DNA of 64,000 bases from Nonomuraea africana (lineage in GTDB: Bacteria; Actinomycetota; Actinomycetes; Streptosporangiales; Streptosporangiaceae). The stretch lies in NCBI RefSeq assembly GCF_014873535.1, contig NZ_JADBEF010000001.1:4526001-4590000 (forward strand), read 5' to 3'. Shown in pieces: positions 30,573-38,577 of this stretch; positions within the stretch are counted from its first letter, which is position 1, and every line of letters begins with the position of its first letter. The notes under the pieces are model-generated. The model made no database searches. It saw only the letters and a list, made by a program, of their open reading frames with translations, and was not told where the DNA came from. The position numbers and the translations under genes were made by a program.

Positions 30573-33007
30573 AGATCATTTCGCTGGACCCCGCCCAATG
30601 CCGGCCGGAGCCCGACGCGGGCATGGGGGCGCTGCGGACCGAGCGCGGCAACCTCCCGCTGGAGAGCGTCGACGTCGCCGCGCGCATCTCGGGGCTGATC
30701 GCAGGGGTGGAGGTGACGCAGGGCTTCCGCAACCCGTTCGATGTCGCGCTCGAGGCGACCTATGTCTTCCCGCTGCCCGACAGGGCGGCGGTGACCGCGT
30801 TCACCATGGAGGCCGACGGCCGGGTGATCGAGGGTGTGCTGAAGGAGCGCGGCCAGGCCAGGGCCGACTACGACAGGGCGCTGAGCGAGGGCAGGAGGGC
30901 GGCGCTGGCCGAGGAGGACAGGCCCGACGTCTTCACGATCACCGTCGGCAACATCCTGCCGGGCGAGCGCGTCACCGTGCGGCTCACGCTGAGCCAGCCC
31001 CTGCCGTACGAGGACGGCGCGGCGACCTTCCGCTTCCCACTGGTCGTCGCGCCGCGCTACATCCCCGGCGCGCCCCTCGACGGCGCCCCCGCCGGCGGGG
31101 GCGTCGCCCCCGACACCGGCGCGGTGCCTGACGCCTCCCGCATCACCCCGCCGGTGCTCCTGCCCGGCTTCCCGCATCCGGTACGGCTGTCGCTCCGCGC
31201 CGACGTCGACCCCGCAGGGCTCGAACTGCGAGAGATGGCCTCCAGCCTGCACGTCGTCGAGCGTGAGGGCACGACGGTCGAGCTGCGTCCCGGCGAGCGC
31301 CTCGACCGCGACTTCATCCTGCGGCTGTCCTTCGAGGCGTCGACGGCGCTGCTGCTCGACGGCGAGGGCACCTTCCAGCTGACCGTGGTACCGCCCGCCC
31401 TCGAGGAGGCCCGCGTGCCGCGCGATGTCGTGCTGCTGCTCGACCGCTCGGGCAGCATGACGGGCTGGAAGATGGTCGCCGCGCGTAGAGCCGCCGCCCG
31501 CATCGTCGACACCCTGACCTCCGGTGACAGGTTCGCGGTGTTGACCTTCGACTCGGTGGTGGAGCAGGCCTTCGACGGGCTGCGTCCGGCCTCCGACCGC
31601 AACCGCTACCGCGCCGTCGAGCACCTCTCCCGCGTCGACGCCCGTGGCGGCACCGAACTGCTCGCCCCTCTCCACCAGGCCATCTCGCTGCTCACCGCCG
31701 TTCCGTCCGTCGAGGAACGACCCGAGGCGGCTGCGGCAGGGAGTGCGAGGGATCGGGTCGTGGTGCTGGTCACCGACGGCCAGGTCGGCAACGAGGACCA
31801 GATCCTCGAACAGGCCGGTGGCGCGCTGTCGGCCATGCGCGTCCACGTGGTCGGCATCGACAGGGCGGTCAACGCGGGCTTCCTCGGCAGGCTGGCCGGG
31901 CTCGGCGCGGGGCGGTGCGAGCTGGTGGAGTCGGAAGACCGTCTCGACGCCGCCATGGAACAGATCCACCGCCGCATCGGCGCGCCCCTGGTGACGGACC
32001 TGTCGCTGAAGGGCCTCGACCTGGAGCCCGACACCGTCACGCACCTGGGCTCGATCTTCCCGGGCGTCCCGCTGACGGTGTCCGGCCGCTACCGCAACGG
32101 CTTCACCGGCCAGAGCACCGCTCGGGGTGCCGGCCCTGTCACCGGCGGGATCATCGACCGCGACACGTCCCATGCCTCCGATCAGGGGGCCGCCCGCCAC
32201 GAGGAGGCGATCACCATTCGCGGCCTCGCCGGGGGTAGCCCATGGGAGCAGACCGTCCCCGGCACCGTCGTCAGCAACCCCGCCCTCCGCGCGATCTGGG
32301 CCCGCGCCCACCTTCGTGACCTGGAGGATCGCTACGCGATGGGAGAGCACGACCTCGAGTCCAGGATCGTGGAGACCTCGACCACCTATGGCGTGCTGTG
32401 CCGCTTCACCGCATACGTCGCCGTCGACACCCGCCAGGTCACTGACGGCGCGCCCGAGCATCGGGTGATCCAGCCGGTCGAGCCGCCGAGTGGCTGGGAG
32501 CTGCCCGCCATGCCCGCCGCCCCCTCCGGGATGATGTTCACGACCATGGCGGCGGCCGCGCCGATGCCGGGAGGCTTCGCTGCCGAGGTCTCCGGCTTCG
32601 ACGACTCCGGCTCCGGACGACCTGTCCGTGCGGCGGGTCCCGCGCCGCGCCTCCGGCCGGCGGGGATGCCCAAGCTGGGCTTCGGCAAGGCGGTGCCGCC
32701 CCAGGCGCCCGTCCGGCACCAGCTCGACCTGGTGCTGCCGCAGCTGGTCGCCGAGCTTGAGCGGCTGAAGACGGTCGCGACTGACCGTCTGGCGTATCTG
32801 GCCGATCTCGGTAGCCGGCTTGCGGCGCTCGCGTCCTACCTGGGCGGGCATGACGAGCTGTCCGCGTTGGCGGGCGAGCTGGAGGCGGCCGAGCGTCCCG
32901 GCGCCGACGCCGACGCGCTGTGGGCCCGCGCGGTCGAGGTCCTGACCCGGCTCACGGGCGGCTCCCCGGAAACGGGCGAGCGCCGCCCCTTCTGGAAACG
33001 CGGCTGA
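30569..33007 (+). CDS. VIT and von Willebrand factor A domain protein
   Basis: An 812-residue protein from ATG 30569, overlapping the MerR stop, with AAGGGAG upstream. Residues 20-160 are a VIT domain (LESVDVAARISGLIAGVEVT, FRNPFDVALEATYVFPLPDR, TVGNILPGERVTVRLTLSQP). Residues 285-460 are a VWA domain with an intact MIDAS motif (LLLDRSGSMTG, first Asp at about residue 292, and LVTDGQVGNEDQ). The remaining 350 residues hold beta-rich sequence and a helical C-terminus. There is no signal peptide or transmembrane helix, so it is probably a cytoplasmic, metal-dependent protein-binding scaffold. The coupled MerR suggests a two-component regulator/scaffold pair. Confidence 0.92.
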   Translation: MKIISLDPAQCRPEPDAGMGALRTERGNLPLESVDVAARISGLIAGVEVTQGFRNPFDVALEATYVFPLPDRAAVTAFTMEADGRVIEGVLKERGQARADYDRALSEGRRAALAEEDRPDVFTITVGNILPGERVTVRLTLSQPLPYEDGAATFRFPLVVAPRYIPGAPLDGAPAGGGVAPDTGAVPDASRITPPVLLPGFPHPVRLSLRADVDPAGLELREMASSLHVVEREGTTVELRPGERLDRDFILRLSFEASTALLLDGEGTFQLTVVPPALEEARVPRDVVLLLDRSGSMTGWKMVAARRAAARIVDTLTSGDRFAVLTFDSVVEQAFDGLRPASDRNRYRAVEHLSRVDARGGTELLAPLHQAISLLTAVPSVEERPEAAAAGSARDRVVVLVTDGQVGNEDQILEQAGGALSAMRVHVVGIDRAVNAGFLGRLAGLGAGRCELVESEDRLDAAMEQIHRRIGAPLVTDLSLKGLDLEPDTVTHLGSIFPGVPLTVSGRYRNGFTGQSTARGAGPVTGGIIDRDTSHASDQGAARHEEAITIRGLAGGSPWEQTVPGTVVSNPALRAIWARAHLRDLEDRYAMGEHDLESRIVETSTTYGVLCRFTAYVAVDTRQVTDGAPEHRVIQPVEPPSGWELPAMPAAPSGMMFTTMAAAAPMPGGFAAEVSGFDDSGSGRPVRAAGPAPRLRPAGMPKLGFGKAVPPQAPVRHQLDLVLPQLVAELERLKTVATDRLAYLADLGSRLAALASYLGGHDELSALAGELEAAERPGADADALWARAVEVLTRLTGGSPETGERRPFWKRG

Positions 33008-33017
33008 TGAGAGCGGC

Positions 33018-33047
33018 GGGGCGACGCGTGGGTGAGCGCGCCGCCCC
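33018..33047 (+). terminator. Terminator hairpin after the VIT/VWA gene
   Basis: GGGGCGACGCG (33018-33028) pairs with CGCGCCGCCCC (33037-33047) apart from one A-C mismatch, 11 bp past the stop. The rest of the gap to 33292 shows no supported gene. Confidence 0.5.
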
Positions 33048-33292
33048 AAAAGACCTCCGGCGGCCTGCTCGGAGACGTTGCCAGCCGAAGAACGTCGGCG
33101 TCGTGAGAATGCGGCGAGCCAAAGGACTGGCTGATGGGCGGTGAGAAAGGCGGGCTGGAGTAACGGGATGGCGCTACGTGAGATCGGCACGCGGGAGGAC
33201 CTGGGTCCTGGGCGGGTTCAGCGGGCCGGGCGGGGCCGGGCAGGAGGAGGACCCAATGAGCCCCAGTCCCTCAGTAAGCCGCCCGGAAGGCT

Positions 33293-34156
33293 CTACCGGA
33301 AGTCCGCCACGTGGTCTCGGGCCCACTCCGCATACGAGCGCGCCGGCCGGCCGAGTACGCGCTCCCCGTCCGGCCACGGCTTCAGCAGCGCCGACCAGTC
33401 CTGGTCGGCGTACCCGTCCGCACCGCTCGCCGCCGCGCCGCCATAATCAACAAACCCCAGCATCAGGTCCGCGCTCTCGGCCGCGAACCCGCCCTGCGCC
33501 TTCAAGATCGAACGTGCCTCCTCGCGCGTCACCTCCGTGTACCGCACCGGCTCCCCCAGCGCCGCGCCGATGGCCGCCACCTGCTCCCGTACGGTGACCG
33601 GCGCGGGCCCCGTCAAGGTGTAGGCGGCCCCGTCGTGGCCGTCCTCGAGCAGCGCTGCGACGGCGACCGCCGCGATGTCGGCCTCGTGGATGAGGTTCAT
33701 CGGCTCGTCCGCGAAGGGATAACGCACCTCCCTCGCCTCCCGGACCATGGGCGCCCAGATCTGCAGCATGTTCGCCATGAAGCCGCACGGTCGCACGTGC
33801 GTCCACTCCAGGCCCGCCGCCTCGACGACCGCCTCCACCGGATTGACGTGCAGTCCCACGGTCACCGACGCGGCGGACAGGTCGACGATCCGCCGCACCC
33901 CCGCCGCCTTGGCCAGCGCCACGACCTCCTCGGCGGCTTCGTCGACGGGGAACAGGTACATCCGCTCGACCCCCTTCAGCGCGGAAGCCAGAGAAGCTGG
34001 CTCGGCCAGGTCGCCCCGCACCACCTCGACCTCAGCCGGCAGCGAGGCCGTGCCCGGGTTCCTGGTGAGCGCGCGCACGCCCTCTCCACGCTCGACGAGC
34101 TGCCGCACGACGTTCCTGCCCACGAAACCGGTGGCCCCGGTCACCAAGATGCTCAT
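33293..34156 (-). CDS. NmrA-like NAD(P)-binding protein
   Basis: A 287-residue atypical short-chain dehydrogenase. The N-terminus MSILVTGATGFVGRNVVRQL is the Rossmann nucleotide-binding loop, with later landmarks RGDLAEPASLASALKGVERM, VDLSAASVTVG, THVRPCGFMANML and the downstream INLIHEADIAAVAVAALLED-type segment. It lacks a YxxxK catalytic pair, as NmrA/azoreductase-like members do, so it may be a redox sensor or a quinone reductase. ATG 34156 faces a divergent WYL regulator across a palindromic operator, the usual sign of a dedicated regulator/target pair. Confidence 0.9.
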   Translation of the reverse strand: MSILVTGATGFVGRNVVRQLVERGEGVRALTRNPGTASLPAEVEVVRGDLAEPASLASALKGVERMYLFPVDEAAEEVVALAKAAGVRRIVDLSAASVTVGLHVNPVEAVVEAAGLEWTHVRPCGFMANMLQIWAPMVREAREVRYPFADEPMNLIHEADIAAVAVAALLEDGHDGAAYTLTGPAPVTVREQVAAIGAALGEPVRYTEVTREEARSILKAQGGFAAESADLMLGFVDYGGAAASGADGYADQDWSALLKPWPDGERVLGRPARSYAEWARDHVADFR

Positions 34157-34176
34157 GGTTCCCACGCTAGGCTCGA

Positions 34177-34199
34177 TTCCGGCCACTTCCCGGCCGGAA
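34177..34199. promoter_or_regulatory. Palindromic operator between NmrA-like and WYL genes
   Basis: TTCCGGCC (34177-34184) and GGCCGGAA (34192-34199) form a perfect 8-bp inverted repeat with a 7-bp spacer, centred in the 63-bp divergent gap. It is the obvious binding site for the WYL regulator. Confidence 0.6.
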
Positions 34200-34219
34200 T
34201 ACGATGGAGAAAGAAAGCG

Positions 34220-35167
34220 ATGGCCAACACCAGCGCCAGGATGCTGCGGCTGCTCTCCCTGCTGCAGACGCACCGCCACTGGCCGGGCGGCGCGCTCGCG
34301 GCCCGCCTCGAAGTGAGCGAGCGCACCCTGCGTCGCGACATCGACCGCCTGCGCGAGCTCGGCTACCCGGTGGACGCGGCCCGCGGCGTCTCCGGCGGCT
34401 ACCAGCTCAGATCCGGTACGGCGATGCCGCCCCTCCTGCTCGACGACGAGGAGGCCGTGGCCATCGCGGTCGGACTCGGCACCGCGGCGGGCATCGACGG
34501 CATCGAGGAGACGTCGGTGCACGCGCTCGCCAAGGTCGTCCAGGTCATGCCGCCACGGCTGCGGCGCAGGGTGGAGGCGCTCAGGTCGTACACGCTGCGC
34601 CCGGCGGTGGAGGGACCGACGGTGGACGCCGCCGTGCTGACCACCCTGGCCCAGGCCTGCCGCGACGACGAACGGCTCGCGTTCACCTACACCAGCGCCT
34701 CGGGCGAGGCGAGCGAGCGGCTGGCCGAGCCGTACCGGCTGGTGGCGCTGCGCCGCCGCTGGTATCTGGTCGCCTGGGACGTCGGCCGCGCCGACTGGCG
34801 CACCTTCCGCGTGGACCGCCTCACCGCCCCCGCCGCCACGGGCGTCCGCTTCCGTCCACGCGACCTGCCCGGCGGCGACGCGGCCGCCTTCGTGGTCTCC
34901 AGGCTCGGCTCCCCGCCTGTACGGCATGCCGTGGTGGTGCACGTCCACGCTCCCCTGGGCCAGGTCGAACAGGTGGTCGCGCAGATGGGTGGGCTGGTGG
35001 AAGCGCTCGACGAGGGAACCTGCCGCCTGGTGATGCACGTCGACGACTTCGACTGGCCGATTCTGATCCTGGCCGCGCTCGGCGCACCGTTCGACGTCAT
35101 CGAGCCCGAGGCCTTCCGCGACCGCCTCCGCACCACGGCAACCCTCTTCCGCAACGCCACCACCTGA
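34220..35167 (+). CDS. YafY-type HTH/WYL-domain transcriptional regulator
   Basis: A 315-residue regulator from ATG 34220. Residues 1-65 are an HTH_11 winged helix (RMLRLLSLLQTHRHWPGGAL, EVSERTLRRDIDRLRELGYP). Residues 135-215 are the WYL ligand-binding domain with YRLVALRRRWYLVAWDVGRA and WRTFRVDRL. The C-terminal WCX extension follows (VVHVHAPLGQVEQVVAQMGG). WYL domains sense nucleic acids or other ligands in many systems. Here the divergent NmrA-like enzyme is the likely single target. A long repeat-rich gap follows the gene. Confidence 0.92.
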   Translation: MANTSARMLRLLSLLQTHRHWPGGALAARLEVSERTLRRDIDRLRELGYPVDAARGVSGGYQLRSGTAMPPLLLDDEEAVAIAVGLGTAAGIDGIEETSVHALAKVVQVMPPRLRRRVEALRSYTLRPAVEGPTVDAAVLTTLAQACRDDERLAFTYTSASGEASERLAEPYRLVALRRRWYLVAWDVGRADWRTFRVDRLTAPAATGVRFRPRDLPGGDAAAFVVSRLGSPPVRHAVVVHVHAPLGQVEQVVAQMGGLVEALDEGTCRLVMHVDDFDWPILILAALGAPFDVIEPEAFRDRLRTTATLFRNATT

Positions 35168-35300
35168 ACCACCGAGGGAATCACCGGGGCGCCTTGGGAC
35201 CTCGCGAGCTGGCGCGGCGGCAGGTTGCGGGATGGGTTAGCGGAGGTGAGGTTCCCGAGGGCCGGAGTTTGCGAGGCGGCGACTCTTTGGGGCAGAAGCC

Positions 35301-35455
35301 CGGGGGCCGAGGCCGGGGGGCCGAGGCCGGACCCCAGATCGGGGCCGAGACCCCGTGGGGCCGAGACCGGGGATCGAGGCCGGACCCGAAGGCCGGACCT
35401 GAAGCCGGGGGTTGAGACGGGAATCCGAGGCGAGGGGTTGGAAGGGAGGGGGTTT
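35301..35455. repeat. G-rich degenerate repeat tract (gap 35168-35613)
   Basis: The 446-bp gap between the WYL regulator and the methyltransferase contains repeated GGGGCCGAGRCC-type units with 12-16-bp spacing (for example at 35302, 35316, 35341, 35357 and 35369), fading into GGGGATCGAGGCC and GGGGTTGAGACG variants by 35455. The strand asymmetry (G on plus) is strong, and several G4 runs could form quadruplexes. I see no gene with a start signal in it. Confidence 0.6.
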
Positions 35456-35613
35456 GCCGGGGAGGAGGATAAGGGGGCGCTTTGGGAAGGTTTGGCCAAG
35501 CCCGTGGGGTTCACGGCGGGCTCTCGATGCCAGCTCAGTCGCACCATCCCCACCAGTCACAAGCCAGACACCAAGCCGCAGAAGCCACCAAAGAGACCGA
35601 ATAAAGTGGCAGG

Positions 35614-36480
35614 GTGACCACACTTGTCCTGGATGGCGGCCTAGCCACCCACCTCGAAGCCCTCGGCGCCGATCTGCGCGACGAGCTCTGGTCGGCCCGT
35701 CTGCTGCTCGAAGATCCCGACCTCATCCGTCAGGTCCACGCCGACTACTTCGCCGCCGGTGCGCAAGTGGCCACCACCGCCAGCTATCAGGCCTCCCTGC
35801 CCGCCTTCGTCCGCCGGGGCATGACCGAGCAGGAAGCCGCCCGCCTCATCGCCCTCTCCGTCGAACTGGCCGCCCAGGCCAGGGACGAGGCCGGTGGCGG
35901 CCTGGTCGCCGCCAGCGTCGGGCCCTACGGCGCCTACCTGGCCAACGGCGCGGAGTACACCGGCGACTACGACCTCGACGAGGACGGCCTGCTGGCCTGG
36001 CACCGTCCCCGCTGGGAGATCCTCGCCGCGGCCGGCGCCGACCTGCTGGCGTGTGAGACCATCCCCTCCTTCGCGGAGGCCAGGGCGATCAGCCGCCTGC
36101 TGAAGGAGACGCCCGACGTGAAGGCATGGGTCGCCTTCTCCTGCCGCGACACGAAGCACCTCAACGACGGCACGCCCATCAGGCAGGCCGTGTCCGTGCT
36201 CGCCGACAGCCCGCAGGTGATCGCGGTGGGCGTCAACTGCACCTCGCCCTCCTACATCCCCGGGCTGATCAACGAGCTGACCGGGTTCACCGTCGTCGTC
36301 TATCCCAACTCGGGAGAGACGTGGGACGCCGACGCGCAGCGCTGGCGCGGGGTGGCCGACCCCGAGGAGTACGGCGCGGCCGCCAAGCGCTGGCAGGACA
36401 TGGGCGCCGCGCTCATCGGCGGCTGCTGCCGTACGACGCCCGCGCACATCAGGAGGGTGCGCGCGGCGATCGCGGCGTGA
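35614..36480 (+). CDS. mmuM: Homocysteine S-methyltransferase
   Basis: A 288-residue zinc-dependent enzyme transferring methyl from S-methylmethionine or a similar donor to homocysteine. Landmarks are LVLDGGLATHLEALGADL, ATTASYQASLPAF, VAASVGPYGAYLANGAEYTG, LLACETIPSFAEA, the first Zn Cys in VGVNCTSPSYI, and the paired Cys in LIGGCCRTTPAHI. Only the pterin-independent Hcy-binding barrel is present, without the other MetH domains. The start is GTG 35614, and little Shine-Dalgarno precedes it. It converges with the acyltransferase gene, leaving 9 bp. Confidence 0.94.
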   Translation: MTTLVLDGGLATHLEALGADLRDELWSARLLLEDPDLIRQVHADYFAAGAQVATTASYQASLPAFVRRGMTEQEAARLIALSVELAAQARDEAGGGLVAASVGPYGAYLANGAEYTGDYDLDEDGLLAWHRPRWEILAAAGADLLACETIPSFAEARAISRLLKETPDVKAWVAFSCRDTKHLNDGTPIRQAVSVLADSPQVIAVGVNCTSPSYIPGLINELTGFTVVVYPNSGETWDADAQRWRGVADPEEYGAAAKRWQDMGAALIGGCCRTTPAHIRRVRAAIAA

Positions 36481-36489
36481 GCGGGACGG

Positions 36490-37191
36490 TCAGCCGACCG
36501 ACTCGCGCCTGGCGCGCTCCATCTCGACCCTGGCGCTGGCGGCGTACTTGTCGACGTACTCCTGGCCGGACAGCTCCATCAGCGCGTACATGATCTCGTC
36601 GGTGACCGCCCTGAGGACGAGGCGGTCGTCTTCCATCCCGTAGTAGCGGGAGAAGTCGAGCGGCTTGCCGAACCGCACGCCAGGCCTGATGCCGAACTTG
36701 GGCAGCGGCCGTCCGGGGGGCATCATCTCGAAGGTGTTGACCATCGCCCAGGGGATGACCGGGGCCCGCGACTCCAGGGCCAGCCTGGCCACGCCGGTCT
36801 TGCCCTTGTAGAGGCGTCCGTCGGGCGAGCGGGTGCCCTCGGGGTAGATGCCGAGCACGTTGCCCTCGGCCAGGATGCGCTTGCCGGTGCGCAGCGCGGC
36901 CTCGCTGGCCTTGCCGCCCGAGCGGTCGATCGGGACGGTGCCCACCCCGCTGAAGAACAGCCTGGTGAACAAGCCCTTGAGCCCGCGCCCGGTGAAGTAG
37001 TCGGACTTGCCGAGGGAGATCACCTTGCGCGGCAGGTGGAGCGCGCCGAAGAAGTGGTCGGCGAAGGACAGATGGTTGCCCGCCAGGATGACCGGGCCAT
37101 GACGCGGCACGTTGTCGAGGCCCTCGGCCCACGGCCTGAAGACCAAGTGCAGGAACGGCGACAAGATGGCCTTGACCACCCAATAGAACAC
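36490..37191 (-). CDS. plsC: 1-acylglycerol-3-phosphate acyltransferase (PlsC family)
   Basis: A 233-residue membrane-associated acyltransferase of phospholipid synthesis. The N-terminal hydrophobic patch (WVVKAILSPFLHLVF) is followed by the catalytic HX4D motif GNHLSFAD (His40, Asp45), the glycerol-phosphate pocket GTVPIDRSGG, and IYPEGTRSPDGRLYKGKTG, then APVIPWAMVNT. GTG 37191 follows GGGAGGGG. It is divergent to an esterase with a strong ribosome binding site; lipid synthesis and hydrolysis are thus side by side but separately transcribed. Confidence 0.93.
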   Translation of the reverse strand: MFYWVVKAILSPFLHLVFRPWAEGLDNVPRHGPVILAGNHLSFADHFFGALHLPRKVISLGKSDYFTGRGLKGLFTRLFFSGVGTVPIDRSGGKASEAALRTGKRILAEGNVLGIYPEGTRSPDGRLYKGKTGVARLALESRAPVIPWAMVNTFEMMPPGRPLPKFGIRPGVRFGKPLDFSRYYGMEDDRLVLRAVTDEIMYALMELSGQEYVDKYAASARVEMERARRESVG

Positions 37192-37329
37192 CTGGCCACC
37201 CCTCCCTCGAATCGGTCGTCATCATCTTCGCATCTCAGCGGCGAAGCTCCTACACCACCACTCGCGCAACTCCCCCATATCATGCGACGATCGGGCAAAT
37301 CGGGGATGATTTCCCAACAAGGAGCGGTT

Positions 37330-38088
37330 ATGCCGGTCATGCCAGGCGCTGAGCCGTACCGTCACGAGGCCGGACAGGTCGGCGTGCTGCTCTGCCACGG
37401 CTTCACCGGCACGCCGCAGTCGCTGCGTCCGTGGGGGGAGTATCTCGCCGCGCACGGGCTCAGCGTGTCACTGCCCCGGCTGCCCGGGCACGGCACCACC
37501 TGGCAGGAGATGAGCAGGACCCGCTGGGAGGACTGGTACGCCGAGCTGGAGAAGGCCTTCGAGGACCTTCGCGGCCGGTGCGCCGAGGTGTTCGTGGCCG
37601 GGCTCTCGCTGGGCGGCTGCATGGCCTTACGGCTGGCCGAGGTGCACGGAGCGGGCGTCAAGGGCGTGATCGTGGTCAACCCCTCGATCGCCAACGACGT
37701 GCCGCTGCTGCGGCTGGCGCCGGTGCTGAAATGGTTCGTCTCGTCGGTCCCCGGAGTGGCCAACGACATCAAGAAGCCGGGAGCGGTCGAACTGGCCTAC
37801 ACGCGGACCCCTGTCAAGGCGGCGGCGACGCTGCCGTGGCTGTGGTCGAAGGTGCAGGCAGACCTCGACTCGCTCGTCTCGCCGGTCCTGGTGTTCCACA
37901 GCCCGGAGGATCACGTGGTCAAGCCGACAAGCGTGGCGATCCTGCGCGAGCGGGTCGCCGGAGTGACGGTCGAGGAGCTCCCCGATAGCTACCATGTTGC
38001 GACTCTCGACAACGATGCCGACAGGATCTTTGCCGGGAGCCTGGACTTCATCAGGACACACGCCTCGGTACCCTTGCAGAGGGACTGA
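37330..38088 (+). CDS. Alpha/beta-hydrolase, carboxylesterase/monoacylglycerol lipase type
   Basis: A 252-residue serine hydrolase from ATG 37330, with AAGGAGCGG upstream. The oxyanion region is VLLCHGFTGTPQSLRPW, the nucleophile elbow is VAGLSLGGCMALRLAE, the acid lies in VLVFHSPEDHVVKPT, and the catalytic His is in PDSYHVATLDNDAD. LPRLPGHGTTWQEM is typical of the thermostable carboxylesterase and monoglyceride-lipase group. There is no signal peptide, so it acts in the cytoplasm on short acyl esters or monoacylglycerols. The next gene starts 42 bp later and may share its transcript. Confidence 0.93.
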   Translation: MPVMPGAEPYRHEAGQVGVLLCHGFTGTPQSLRPWGEYLAAHGLSVSLPRLPGHGTTWQEMSRTRWEDWYAELEKAFEDLRGRCAEVFVAGLSLGGCMALRLAEVHGAGVKGVIVVNPSIANDVPLLRLAPVLKWFVSSVPGVANDIKKPGAVELAYTRTPVKAAATLPWLWSKVQADLDSLVSPVLVFHSPEDHVVKPTSVAILRERVAGVTVEELPDSYHVATLDNDADRIFAGSLDFIRTHASVPLQRD

Positions 38089-38130
38089 TCGCTCCCAGGG
38101 GGGAAGTGCGATCTTCGTGAAGGATGTGAC

Positions 38131-38577
38131 GTGACGCCACAGAGTGACGAGGACGAGGTCTGGCGTCAGATCGTCGCGTCCTACAACCAGCCGGACTCGG
38201 CCGACCAGCCGTGGCCCGACAGCGAGAACCTCTCGTCCGACGACCCCGAGCCGGAGCCGACCCGCAGGGTGGTCAAGGCCTCCGAGTTCGAGGACGACGA
38301 GCCCGAGCCCGAGCAGGAGGAGGACGACGAGGGCCACTACGTGCCCGAGCCTCCTCCCCCGCTGCCCAAGGTCGATCTGGCCACCAAGCTGGCGTGGGTG
38401 GCGTTGTTCGGCGGCCCCGCCTACCTGCTCGTGGCGGCCATGAGCGGCTGGGACATGCAGGGCTGGGCGCTGTTCACCGCGGTGGCGGCCTTCATCGGCG
38501 GCTTCGTGGCGCTGGTGGTGCGCATGGGCGACGGCCCGCCCAACGACTCGGGCTGGGACGACGGCGCGGTCATTTAG
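38131..38577 (+). CDS. Acidic two-helix membrane protein, conserved hypothetical
   Basis: A 148-residue protein from GTG 38131, with AAGGATG just upstream. The first 85 residues are highly acidic and proline-rich (for example FEDDEPEPEQEEDDEG), predicted to be disordered. Two hydrophobic helices follow, LAWVALFGGPAYLLVAAMSG and ALFTAVAAFIGGFVALVV, and a short acidic tail. Similar acidic-tail membrane proteins are common in actinomycetes and have no assigned function. It may be cotranscribed with the esterase. Its 3' end overlaps the convergent secreted propeller gene by 8 bp. Confidence 0.8.
   Translation: MTPQSDEDEVWRQIVASYNQPDSADQPWPDSENLSSDDPEPEPTRRVVKASEFEDDEPEPEQEEDDEGHYVPEPPPPLPKVDLATKLAWVALFGGPAYLLVAAMSGWDMQGWALFTAVAAFIGGFVALVVRMGDGPPNDSGWDDGAVI

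Noticed and set aside
29807..33190. Very long open frame on the minus strand opposite the VIT/VWA gene
   Set aside because: It is a composition-driven antisense frame. The plus strand carries clear VIT and VWA motifs with a ribosome binding site and coupling to merR, while the antisense translation has no recognisable domain.
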